Shown: positions 52,710 to 61,712 of the stretch, one piece after another
Numbering within the stretch: position 1 is the stretch's first letter
How the letters are laid out: every line of letters begins with the position of its first letter
Origin: Devosia neptuniae
Lineage (GTDB): Bacteria; Pseudomonadota; Alphaproteobacteria; Rhizobiales; Devosiaceae
Assembly: GCF_025452235.1 (NCBI RefSeq)
Contig: NZ_CP104964.1
Coordinates: 468,787-532,786, forward strand
Direction of reading: 5' to 3'
Length of the DNA: 64,000 bases
Translations under genes and position numbers: made by a program
Notes under the pieces: generated by a model
What the model was told of the DNA's origin: nothing
The model's input: the letters and a program-made list of their open reading frames with translations, nothing else
Databases searched by the model: none

Positions 52710-53878
52710 GTGCCACCCTCGGGCATCGTGTCTGCGTCCAGAGGCATATACCTGGACCATCACGCCACGACCCCGGTCGATCCAGAAGTCGCCCAAGCGG
52801 TGGTGCGTTGCATGGTGGAGGATTTCGGCAACGCCAACAGCACGGATCATACCTACGGCGAGCATGCCGCCGAATCGGTCGAAAATGCCCGGGAGTCCGT
52901 GGCGGGACTCCTGTCGGCCGGAAGTGAGGACATCCATTTCACCGCCGGGTCGACGCAAGCGATCGAGCTGGCCTTTGCCCATGCAATCGGCGCCGGCGGG
53001 CCTGCGCCGTTGAGGGTCGCGCTTTCGAGGGTGGAGCATCCCGCCGTCATCGACACGGCTGTCCGGGCGGAACGGCGCGGTCTTGCCAGCCTGCGTTGGC
53101 TGGAGGTTTCCGGGGAAGGCGAGATCGACCTCGACGAGTTACGTGCAGCGGTCAAGGATGCCGACCTGCTGTGCATGATGGCGGCGAACAACGAGATCGG
53201 CACTATCTATCCCGTGGCCTCGGCGTTCGACATCGCGGAAGGGGCGGGGGTCCGCATGCTCGTGGATGCGACGCAGGCCGTCGGCAGGACGGAACTCGAC
53301 CTGTCGACGATCCCGTTCGATTACCTGGTACTCAGCGGTCACAAGATCTACGGCCCCAAGGGCGTCGGCGCGCTGGTCTCCGCGTCTTACCGCCCGGAGG
53401 AAAACCACGGCATCTCGGCAAGCCACGAACCGACACAGAACGTTCCCGGGATCGTCGGGTTGGGGTTGGCTGCCCGGATCATGTCGGAGCGGGGGGCGAG
53501 GACGAGCGTCGGATATCCGTGCTCAGGGACGACTTGCTGGAGCGGCTTCGATCCAGCGTGCCCGGCTTGGTCCTGAACGGCGGCAGGGCCAGGCTGGCCG
53601 GAAACCTGCACGTTTCGGCGCCTGGCGCCCCGAACGACTTGGTGGTCGCGAGGCTGCGCAACAAGGTTGCGCTGTCTACCGGGGCCGCCTGCATGTCGGG
53701 CGCCCAGGGGAGTTCCCATGTACTCCAGGCAATGCATCTCGCTCCCGACATTCAAGAAAGTGCCTTGCGCATCGGTTTAGGACGCCACACGAGCGCCGGC
53801 GACGTGCTACAGGCGGCGGAGGAAATCGCTTCGGCGATCGCCCAGGTAAGACAAACCCTGCAGGGCTCCCATGCTTGA
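52710..53878 (+). CDS. sspA: Cysteine desulfurase SspA, single frame break
   Basis: 389 aa if repaired. PLP-dependent NifS/IscS-like enzyme: IYLDHHATTPVDPEV opening, AANNEIGTIYPV, VDATQAVGR, PLP-Lys in LSGHKIYGPKGVGAL and the catalytic Cys loop GAACMSGAQGSSH. The frame changes near 53500: the G6 run at 53491-53496 needs one more G to read ERGGEDERRISVLRDDL. GTG 52710 has AGAGGG upstream; GTG 52728 is an alternative. Its stop overlaps sspB by eight bases. It should supply sulfur for DNA phosphorothioation. Confidence 0.85.
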
Positions 53879-54797
53879 CCTCTCGCGCAACGGCGCAGGA
53901 CCTTTTCGATTTTCCGGCCATGAAACATTCCCTTGCCGCTATGCGTGGCTGCCGAAGGCTTACCGAGCGATAGCCAAGGATCCACTGATCTTCTCCGACG
54001 AGGAGCGCAGTATGGTCGAGCTCGGCATCGGCAAGAACATGGTCCGCTCGCTACGCTTCTGGATGGATGCCATGGGTGTCGTTGAGCATGCGTCCGAGGC
54101 CGGGCATCGGCCCACCGAGTTCGGACGCATGGTGCTGGACGGGGCCGGACTGGATCCGTACCTGGAGGACGACCGTACCCTTTGGCTGCTCCACTGGAAC
54201 GTCTCGTCGAGGGCAAATCCGACCCTGTTCGCCTGGGGTCACATGCTCTCTGAGTGGCCATATCCGGAATTCACCCGCTCCGAGGCCCTCAAGTCATTCC
54301 AGCGTCGGTCCGAAGAGCTGGGCCATAGACACTCGGAAGTCACGCTCGGCCAACACCTGGACGTTTTCCTCCACACCTACACCGGAACACAGGGTGCCAA
54401 GGTCGCCGTGGAGGATTCACTGGACGGACCGCTAGTTGGGCTCCGCTTGATCGTCCCGGCCGGCGAGAGAAGGAATGCGACGGGGCGATGGGAAACCGTT
54501 TACGCGTTCAGGAGGGAGTCCAAGCCGGACATCGGGGACGATCTTTTCGAGTATTGCGTCCGGGACTTCTGGGATCGGAACGCTCCGGGCGAATCAACGC
54601 TCCCACTACGGGCAGTGGCTAGCGCGTCAGGTTCTCCGGGGCAGGTCTTCAAACTCACCGAGGACGACGTCCGCCAGCGGTTGGAAGCGATCTCGCGCCG
54701 ACCCGGGGCCTCGATCCGGTACCAACCCTCGGCTGTCCAAGGCATGATATACAAGGAAGGCCCTCGGGTCGATCTCGCAAGCGTTTACAGGGGATAG
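53871..54797 (+). CDS. sspB: DUF4007 protein, SspB nickase family
   Basis: 308 aa. The opening GPFRFSGHETFPCRYAWLPK and GIGKNMVRSLRFWMDAMGVV are the recognisable DUF4007 motifs, and WLLHWNVSSRANPTLFAW follows. In SspABCD systems SspB is the DNA nickase that opens the strand for sulfur insertion. Four-gene order, eight-base overlap with sspA and four-base gap to sspC support this. Family assignment by memory of motifs. Confidence 0.85.
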   Translation: MLDLSRNGAGPFRFSGHETFPCRYAWLPKAYRAIAKDPLIFSDEERSMVELGIGKNMVRSLRFWMDAMGVVEHASEAGHRPTEFGRMVLDGAGLDPYLEDDRTLWLLHWNVSSRANPTLFAWGHMLSEWPYPEFTRSEALKSFQRRSEELGHRHSEVTLGQHLDVFLHTYTGTQGAKVAVEDSLDGPLVGLRLIVPAGERRNATGRWETVYAFRRESKPDIGDDLFEYCVRDFWDRNAPGESTLPLRAVASASGSPGQVFKLTEDDVRQRLEAISRRPGASIRYQPSAVQGMIYKEGPRVDLASVYRG

Positions 54798-54800
54798 GCA

Positions 54801-57800
54801 ATGGGCGACCCAGGAACAAGGAAACTTTCCGATCTCTTCCGCGTGCCGTCCCGGTTCCTTCGGTCCGTACAGCTGGAGCGGGATTTCTCCGACCCGCACG
54901 CGCTCGAGCATTACGTGGTCACGCCGGCGATGGCCGGGGCATGGGCCCGGATATCGAAGGGCGTCCAACCCGGTTCAACTCAGCGGGCGTGGCGCATTAC
55001 CGGTGATTACGGCGTCGGGAAATCCTCATTCGCCTTGATGCTGGCCCATCTGCTGAGCGGCACGGACAGTCCTGAAGCCGGACGGATCGCCCGGACGATC
55101 GGCGCCGGACACGGTGCCGACCAACGTCGGCTTTGGCCCGTCCTGGTGACGGGAGCCCGCGAAGGATTCGCGGACGCGATCAAGCGGGGCATCGCCTCGA
55201 GCCTCGATCACATGGGCGAGGACCGGCGGAAGCGGGTATCGCAGTTGCGCGAGGCCCTGGAACCTGGCGGCAACGCGAACTCGCAGTTCGTCATCGACGA
55301 TGTCCTGAAAGCGGTTCGCGAGGCGGCGAGCGCCGACGGCGCCGGCGTGATCCTGATCGTCGACGAGTTGGGGAAGCTGCTGGAACATGCAGCGCAGAAC
55401 CCGGGCGGCGAGGATGTTTTCCTCCTCCAGCGCATTGCGGAAACGGCCTCGCGGAGCGGCGATCGGCCGTTCCTCGTCATCGGCCTGCTGCACCAGGGCT
55501 TCCACGCGTATTCCGAACGCCTTCCCGCGTCGGTCAGGCACGAATGGGACAAGGTTGCCGGACGTTTCGAGGAAATAGTTTTCGATCAGCCGCTCGCTCA
55601 CACCGCCGCGCTAATCGCAGGTGCACTGGGGGTCACGGGCGTTCCCCCGATGGTGGTCGACGAGGCGAGGCAGGCTGCCCGCACCACCGGGACGATGGGC
55701 TGGCTCGGCGGCGCGACCAGCGGCTTGTCGACCATGGACGCCTCTTCGATCTACCCGCTCCACCCCACGCTGCTGCCTCCCCTGGTGCGGTTCTTCTCGC
55801 GTTTCGGTCAGAACGAGAGGTCCTTGTACGGCTTCCTCCTTTCGGACGAGCCTTTCGGACTGCAGAATTTCAGCGAGACAACCGAAGTCGGCGCCGGTTG
55901 GTACTCGCTTTCGGACATGTACGACTACGTGCGGGCGAACTTCGGACATCGCCTATCCGGGCATGGCTTCCAGAACCAGTGGCTGCGGATTGTGAACACC
56001 ATCGATGCCCACAGGCATCGTCCCGACCTGGAGGTGCGCTTACTCAAGGCGGTAGGCTTGCTCAACCTCCTGGACTCCGACGATCTCCTGCCGACCGCAA
56101 GCGCCATTTCGGCCTGCTTCTCCTGGATGCCGCATGCGCATGTGACTGCAGCGGTGGGTGCGCTCCTGGATGCCGGCATCCTTTTCGACCGAGGCGAACG
56201 CACCGGTTTCAGGCTTTGGCCCAACACCAGCTTGAACCTGGAGACAGCATACCGCAACGCGGTTCGCACCTTGGGGCAGATCGAGGACGTGGCGGCCACG
56301 ATGGCAAGGCTTGTCCCGCGACAGACCCTGCTTGCCCGGCGCCACTATCTCGAGAGTGGCACCATGCGATTCTTCGAGCTGCGTTGCGCCGCATGGAACG
56401 AGGAGGCGCGCGATGATGCCTATGCTGCGGGAGCGGACGGCTCCGTCCTTCTCCTGCTGCCCAACACATCCGAACAGCAACGCGCTGCTACCGAGACCGC
56501 GGCTGAACTGACGCTGGTCCACCCGGGACTGGTATGCGGGGTCACCAGGCCCGTCGCGTTCCTGGCACCGGAGGTATTGTCCGTCAGGAGTTGGGAATGG
56601 GTCCGGGACAACACGCCGGAACTCGTGGACGACCTCATCGCGTCGGAAGAGGTTTCCCGACAGATCCACGAAGCCAAGAGGTCGTTGGAGAGCCATTTCT
56701 CGGCGGTCTCGTCGATGCGGCGTGCTCCTTCCGCGGACGTCGGCTGGTTCCACGGCGGTGAACCGATGGAAGCCTCGAAGGGACTGGTCAACGAGCTGTC
56801 GAGGATATGCGACGACCGCTACGGCCTGGCCCCCAGGGTCGCCAACGAATTAATAAACAAGAACGCCATCAGCAGTGCCGCGTCGTCCGCCCGCATGAGA
56901 TTGATCGAGGGCCTGTTCAAGAACGACCAAGTACCGCTGTTCGGCATAGACCCTACCAAGGCACCCCCGGAAAAATCGATGTACCTGTCGATTTTCGCCA
57001 AGGGAGGCCTGCACGTCCAGAAGGGAGACTCGTTCGAGTTGGTGGAGCCGTCGGGGGACGACCCCCTGCTGCTCTTCCCGACGATGCAGCGCATCATCTT
57101 CCTCATCCGCCAAGGGCTCGGAGGTAGGGTTTCGATCAAGATGATCCTGGACGACCTCCGGGGTGCTCCCTACGGGGTCCGCGATGGCCTGGCGCCGCTG
57201 TTGCTTGCATGCGTCCTCAAGATCCACGGGCATGAACTCGCCATGTACGAGGACGGTACATTCCTGGCCAAGTTCGGTCCGCTGGACTTCATGCGCCTGA
57301 TCAAGGCCCCGGGCACGTTCGAAGTCCAGTACTGCAGTGTCGAAGGCGTGCGGGCCGAAGTTTTCGGCCGTCTGGCGGAGGCCTTCATCCGCGATCGCAA
57401 GGACCGCCGACCCGTCCTGCTGGACATCGTGACGGAGCTTAGCCAGTTCGCCGCCAGACTACCCGAGCAGACCCGGCGTAGCCGGAAGCTGGGCGCCACG
57501 GCCACCGCCGTGCGCGATGCCCTGCTTACCGCCACCGAGCCGGCCACCTTGATGTTCGTGACCTTGCCGATCGCGTGCGGGCTTCCCGCATTCGATCTCG
57601 AGGTTCCCGCGCCATCGGACCAAGCAGCGAATTTCGTCACTGCCTTGAGCGAAGCGATCGCGGAGCTGCAGACGGATTACAGCAGGCTTCTCGAGAGGAT
57701 CGTGACATGCGTCGCGACCGCCCTGGGAGAGGAGCCGTCTAGGTTCGACAGGGACGTACTGGCGCGGCGGGCATCGGGAGTTTCGGTCGCAGCCAGGGAG

Positions 57801-58250
57801 CCCCGGTTGAGGGCGTTCGCCCTTCGCCTGCGTGACGCGGGTCTGTCCAAGGACGCCTGGGCCGAGGCCCTCGCCAGCCTGGTGATCGCGAAACCGCCGG
57901 CCAAATGGGCGCCGGGAGACGAAGCGCGTTTTGTGGAGGAGGTCGGTGTGCTTGCCGAGCTTTTCTCGAAGGTCGAGGCCATCGCCTTCGCCACGGCAGG
58001 CTCCACGGTTTCCGAGGACGCCGTCCGGGTGAACCTGACGCTCCCCGATGGTCGGGACTACGTGCGGGTGGTAAACGACTCCAGGCTGTCAAAGAAGGAA
58101 GAGGCTTCGCTGGCGGCCTTTTCCGATCTCCTCCCGCAAGGAGACGCGAAACGCATCCAGTTCCTCACCAATCTGCTCTTCCGCGAGTTGGAGAAGGCCG
58201 GGGACATGGAAGAAAGCGCCAACGCCACCAGCAACTCCGGAGCTGCATGA
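54801..58250 (+). CDS. sspC: Large P-loop ATPase SspC
   Basis: 1149 aa. Walker A TGDYGVGKSSFALMLAHLL at about residues 69-87, Walker B GVILIVDELGKLLEHA at about 181-196. Most of the rest is helical without a recognised domain, including LPDGRDYVRVVNDSRLSKKE near the end. In Ssp systems SspC is the ATPase that works with SspB and SspD during DNA modification. Its stop overlaps the sspD start (ATGATGA). Confidence 0.85.
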   Translation: MGDPGTRKLSDLFRVPSRFLRSVQLERDFSDPHALEHYVVTPAMAGAWARISKGVQPGSTQRAWRITGDYGVGKSSFALMLAHLLSGTDSPEAGRIARTIGAGHGADQRRLWPVLVTGAREGFADAIKRGIASSLDHMGEDRRKRVSQLREALEPGGNANSQFVIDDVLKAVREAASADGAGVILIVDELGKLLEHAAQNPGGEDVFLLQRIAETASRSGDRPFLVIGLLHQGFHAYSERLPASVRHEWDKVAGRFEEIVFDQPLAHTAALIAGALGVTGVPPMVVDEARQAARTTGTMGWLGGATSGLSTMDASSIYPLHPTLLPPLVRFFSRFGQNERSLYGFLLSDEPFGLQNFSETTEVGAGWYSLSDMYDYVRANFGHRLSGHGFQNQWLRIVNTIDAHRHRPDLEVRLLKAVGLLNLLDSDDLLPTASAISACFSWMPHAHVTAAVGALLDAGILFDRGERTGFRLWPNTSLNLETAYRNAVRTLGQIEDVAATMARLVPRQTLLARRHYLESGTMRFFELRCAAWNEEARDDAYAAGADGSVLLLLPNTSEQQRAATETAAELTLVHPGLVCGVTRPVAFLAPEVLSVRSWEWVRDNTPELVDDLIASEEVSRQIHEAKRSLESHFSAVSSMRRAPSADVGWFHGGEPMEASKGLVNELSRICDDRYGLAPRVANELINKNAISSAASSARMRLIEGLFKNDQVPLFGIDPTKAPPEKSMYLSIFAKGGLHVQKGDSFELVEPSGDDPLLLFPTMQRIIFLIRQGLGGRVSIKMILDDLRGAPYGVRDGLAPLLLACVLKIHGHELAMYEDGTFLAKFGPLDFMRLIKAPGTFEVQYCSVEGVRAEVFGRLAEAFIRDRKDRRPVLLDIVTELSQFAARLPEQTRRSRKLGATATAVRDALLTATEPATLMFVTLPIACGLPAFDLEVPAPSDQAANFVTALSEAIAELQTDYSRLLERIVTCVATALGEEPSRFDRDVLARRASGVSVAAREPRLRAFALRLRDAGLSKDAWAEALASLVIAKPPAKWAPGDEARFVEEVGVLAELFSKVEAIAFATAGSTVSEDAVRVNLTLPDGRDYVRVVNDSRLSKKEEASLAAFSDLLPQGDAKRIQFLTNLLFRELEKAGDMEESANATSNSGAA

Positions 58251-59101
58251 TGACCGCCTATACGGCACAAATGGATTCCATGTTCACGGGCGAGCCGCCG
58301 CGTCATATACTCAGCCTCAGCGGGGGCAAGGACAGCGCGGCGCTGGCAATCTACCTCCGCGACCGTGTGCCGGATATCGAGTATATCTTTCACGACACGG
58401 ACAAGGAACTGCCCGAGACCTACGACTACATTTCCAGGTTGGAAGCAGTCCTCGGAAAACCAATCGTTCGTACCACGCCGACCGACAGCTTCGATCATTG
58501 GCTGACGGTGTACCGAGGCATGCTGCCGTCGAACCACCGACGCTGGTGCACGAAGATGCTAAAGCTCAAGCCTTTCGAGGATTACGTCGGCAACGGCCCG
58601 GTCGTGAATTACGTGGGTCTACGTGCCGACGAGAACCGAACAGGATACATCAGCACCAAGCCGAACATCATGGCCGTGTATCCTTTCCAGGACGACGGTC
58701 TCGTACGCGCCGACATAATACGGATATTGGAGGACTCCGGCCTGGGTTTGCCGCCGTACATGAACTGGGGTCGAAGCCGGTCGGGTTGCTACTTCTGTTT
58801 CTACCAGCAGAAGATCGAGTGGGTTCGACTGCTCGAGACGCATCCGGCGTTGTTCGAACTCGCGATGGGATACGAGGAACGCTCGGTACAGTTCGGCGAA
58901 CAGTTCTACTGGGTCAAGAACGAGCCCCTGCGCCAACTCAAGGAGCCGACCCGGGTCGAGAGGATCAAGCTCGATTGGGAGAAGAGCGAGCAGAGGAAGA
59001 AGGACCGTCGCGGCAACCGCTCCTTGATCGAGACGCTAGGCGGACTTGAGCCGGAAGACGACGGGCACCTCCGGGACGGTTGTCTGGTGTGTTCCATCTG
59101 A
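58247..59101 (+). CDS. sspD: PAPS-reductase-like sulfurtransferase SspD
   Basis: 284 aa. PP-loop SLSGGKDSAALAIYLRD at about residues 23-39, then IEYIFHDTDKELPETYDY. Cys-rich sites NHRRWCTKMLK and SGCYFCFYQQK, and the tail DGCLVCSI, fit the iron-sulfur or sulfur-relay role of DndC/SspD-type ATP pyrophosphatases. Last gene of the plus-strand sspABCD unit. ATG 58247 overlaps the sspC stop. Confidence 0.9.
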   Translation: MMTAYTAQMDSMFTGEPPRHILSLSGGKDSAALAIYLRDRVPDIEYIFHDTDKELPETYDYISRLEAVLGKPIVRTTPTDSFDHWLTVYRGMLPSNHRRWCTKMLKLKPFEDYVGNGPVVNYVGLRADENRTGYISTKPNIMAVYPFQDDGLVRADIIRILEDSGLGLPPYMNWGRSRSGCYFCFYQQKIEWVRLLETHPALFELAMGYEERSVQFGEQFYWVKNEPLRQLKEPTRVERIKLDWEKSEQRKKDRRGNRSLIETLGGLEPEDDGHLRDGCLVCSI

Positions 59102-59924
59102 CGAAGCCGATCGCGTCAAGTGTGTCGCCTGTCCACTGGTGTTTCAAACCAGCGATCTGAAAGACAGGAGGGGCGTCCGGGGCAGTCGACGCCTTGCCAC
59201 TGCCAAAGCGGCACACAGGCGATGGCGGCATATTACATCTTCTCAAATTGTGCAGTCCTAGCTCTGATGGCCGGGCTGGGTCGCTCTCGCTAACCGACCA
59301 CCGCCAGCGCGTCGGGCGCCGCGGCTCGCGGCAAAGCTGGCGGCAGCCAAATGAGCTGGTCGCGCGATCCTGCTGTGCCTGGTACTGGCCATCGTGGCCA
59401 CGGCCTAGCTCGTCTACGTTCCACGCATGGATGGTATGAGTGGGCGCTTGCAATGCCGGAGACATATCCGAAAGGCATGGGCATCCACGCCACGTGCTCG
59501 CCGACATGAGCGAGCAGGGCGGCCACTTGTTCGCACAATATGCATTTTGGGATTCCGGTTTGGGCCGGCAGCGGAATGTCGGCTTTCGGGCGTGGCCGAG
59601 CAAGCAGACAGCAGTTGTTTGAATAGGCCACGCAGTACGGATCGACGGCCGAACTGCGACCTCTATGCCTGAGCTCGTTCCATCCAAACCAGTCGTCGTG
59701 CGCCACGTCGTGCTCATGGTGAGGGCGGTCGACTGGTGAATTTCTTATGGCATCGAAGTCCGGCGTCTGACTCTAGATGCTCAACCCTCAGCTTAATCGC
59801 CTTTCACCTAGTGTTGTGCTCGTCGTATGGGATCCCGACTTCCCGTGCCGCAGTGTTGTTAACGCCCTCAGCGAGATCGACGAAAGGTCTTCGCGTAAAT
59901 GCGCTGCGCTGCTAGGTATTCAGC
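59102..59924. other. Gap of about 820 bases at the right edge of the defence island
   Basis: Long minus-strand frames (58965-59717, 59290-59706) and several plus-strand ones overlap here, but none has a recognised domain or consistent start. The minus frame segment AALLAHVGEHVAWMPMPFGY is protein-like and may be the remnant of a plasmid gene split by insertion of the island. No direct repeat bounding the island was identified by eye. Confidence 0.4.
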
Positions 59925-61358
59925 ATGGGGACGACAAAGCGTAGCAAGACACTCAGCAAAATGACGCAAGCGTTGCTTGCAGAAGGTGAGAGCGAGCGTG
60001 CCGATTTCAAGAGGCTGCCGGACGGTATCAGTGCCGACGACCTCGTCGCCTTCGCCAACTCAGACGACGGCGGCAGCATCCTTGCAGGTGTCGATGAGAA
60101 GACGGTCGAGAATGTACAGGTCGGCATTGTTAGGGGCTGCGATGTCAGTGATGGCACCATCCTACAGATCCTGAATAAAGCCATGGGCTGTGTGCCACCC
60201 GTCTCGCTAAACATCCACATCGAAAACCTTACCGACAGGCCGATTCTACGGATCGAAGTCGTTTCGAGCCCCACACGCCCCCACTGTACGCCCAAGGGCG
60301 TCTATTGCCGTCGCGATGGCGCGCGAAACCGCGCCCTGCACCCATCAGAACTTCTCAAAATCTTCCTCGATACCGAAGCTCGCGCTTTCGCGTCACGGTT
60401 TGAGGCCGCGGCGGGCCGGATAACTGAGGAGCTGTCGGACCTCGAGCGGTCGCTAGATTCTAGTATTAGCAACATGGCCAGCCAACTCGGGTGGGCCGAC
60501 ATGCAACTCGGCGACACTGAGAGCACGCTGAGCACAATTCAGGCTCTGGTGACCCGTCTGACGCGAGAAACGGGCGACGTTTCAACCCGGCTGCGCACGC
60601 TGTTTCGTCAAGACAACCGCGACGATCCTGTGAAAGCGCGGGTGCGAGAGAAATACCTGCAAAATTTATACAAGGAAATCGTCGAAGACGACGGCATCTT
60701 TGACCATGTCGCGGCTGGCGGCGAGCTTACCGTGAAGGCGACTGGCGAACCTGTAATCGAGCTGACTGAAGACGAAATCCGGAGCGTCGTTGCAGAGGCA
60801 ATCCAGAAGGCGCGGATGAAGGCTGACCTTCGCAACTACACAATTGAGGTCAAACCTCCCGGCCAGTGCACGGAAGTTGAACTCGACCACTTCGCTGCGA
60901 TAGTCGCGCAAGGTGGGGAGGTGGCGGGCGGCCTGCGCGCACGGCTCGAGACCGCATTCAGGTTGGGCATTGTTGCCTATAATAGCGAAGTCGTCGGCAC
61001 CGCGGCAATCAAGAAGCCAGCGGCAGTCTACCGGAAGAAGGTATTCGACAACGCAGGCAGTGCCCTGAACTCTGCTGCGTATCCCTACGAACTGGGCTGG
61101 ATTTACCTTCAGGAGGCCCACCGGAAAAAGGGGCAGATGGGACGCCTCTTGACCGAATTGATGTTGGTGACGCGCAACAAGCCCGTCCTGTCCACGACAC
61201 GGGTCAGCAACGAGATCATGCAAACCATCCTGAAAGAATGGGGGTTTGAGAAGGAGGGCAATCCATACCCTTCTGCGCAGCAGCCCAGCGAAATGATTCA
61301 GCTCTATCTGCGGAGCGCTCAAGAGGAGGCAGAAGAGACGACGAGACCTTATAGTTGA
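59925..61358 (+). CDS. AlbA_2 (Schlafen-type) domain and GNAT-like fusion protein
   Basis: 477 aa. N-terminal AlbA_2 domain: ALLAEGESERADFKRLPDGI, DLVAFANSDDGGSILAGVDE and GVYCRRDGARNRALHPSEL. A helical middle (LERSLDSSISNMASQLGWAD; STIQALVTRLTRETGDVSTR) may form a coiled coil. The C-terminal ~150 residues look like a GNAT acetyltransferase: ELGWIYLQEAHRKKGQMGRL matches the acetyl-CoA loop. AlbA_2 proteins occur as regulators or conflict-system ATPases; the fusion is unusual. Not part of the ssp transcript. Confidence 0.7.
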   Translation: MGTTKRSKTLSKMTQALLAEGESERADFKRLPDGISADDLVAFANSDDGGSILAGVDEKTVENVQVGIVRGCDVSDGTILQILNKAMGCVPPVSLNIHIENLTDRPILRIEVVSSPTRPHCTPKGVYCRRDGARNRALHPSELLKIFLDTEARAFASRFEAAAGRITEELSDLERSLDSSISNMASQLGWADMQLGDTESTLSTIQALVTRLTRETGDVSTRLRTLFRQDNRDDPVKARVREKYLQNLYKEIVEDDGIFDHVAAGGELTVKATGEPVIELTEDEIRSVVAEAIQKARMKADLRNYTIEVKPPGQCTEVELDHFAAIVAQGGEVAGGLRARLETAFRLGIVAYNSEVVGTAAIKKPAAVYRKKVFDNAGSALNSAAYPYELGWIYLQEAHRKKGQMGRLLTELMLVTRNKPVLSTTRVSNEIMQTILKEWGFEKEGNPYPSAQQPSEMIQLYLRSAQEEAEETTRPYS

Positions 61359-61664
61359 AGCACTCAAAGAGGTGCCGGCTTTGGCCGAAACAACCGGTAG
61401 CCGCCGTCCGCTCAAGTCGCTTGCTTGGGGGCGCGCACGAATTCGTGCAGTGCGAGGAAGAGGGCGCAAAGTGCCGGAGTGCTCTGCCTTGCTCAGTTCC
61501 GCTCTGGGGCAGGGGCGGTTACAACGGCAATGGCCGAATTGGGGCGCAGAGCTGCCGTCACCAACGGGGAAACGCCTTTGCTTCGATTCGCATAATATCG
61601 GTTGTGGGATTTCCGGTAAGCAAGCCGACGATCTGACGCTGAAATTCGCCGAAATATTCGTATC
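61359..61664. other. Intergenic stretch, nothing recognised
   Basis: Short frames here (61372-61704 and others) lack recognisable motifs and lie between two convergent genes. The GC-rich composition makes chance frames likely. Confidence 0.4.
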
Positions 61665-61700
61665 GTGCCGCGCAGAAGAGCCTTCTTCTGCGCGGCGCAC
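61665..61700 (-). terminator. Strong hairpin between convergent genes
   Basis: CGCGCAGAAG (61669-61678) pairs perfectly with CTTCTGCGCG (61685-61694) over a six-base loop. GTGC and GCAC extend the stem past a two-base bulge. It begins 13 bases past the stop of the peptidase gene (minus strand). No T-run follows on either strand, so it may end transcription inefficiently or only shield RNA ends. Confidence 0.5.
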
Positions 61701-61712
61701 TTGATCGACGTT

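Noticed and set aside
52710..59101. Classification as a Dnd system
   Set aside because: DUF4007 next to the desulfurase and a PAPS-reductase-like gene with a very large ATPase fits SspABCD; no DndB, DndD or DndE pattern was seen.
58965..59717. Long minus-strand ORF overlapping the sspD end
   Set aside because: Antisense to sspD for part of its length, no domain recognised, likely shadow or decayed DNA.
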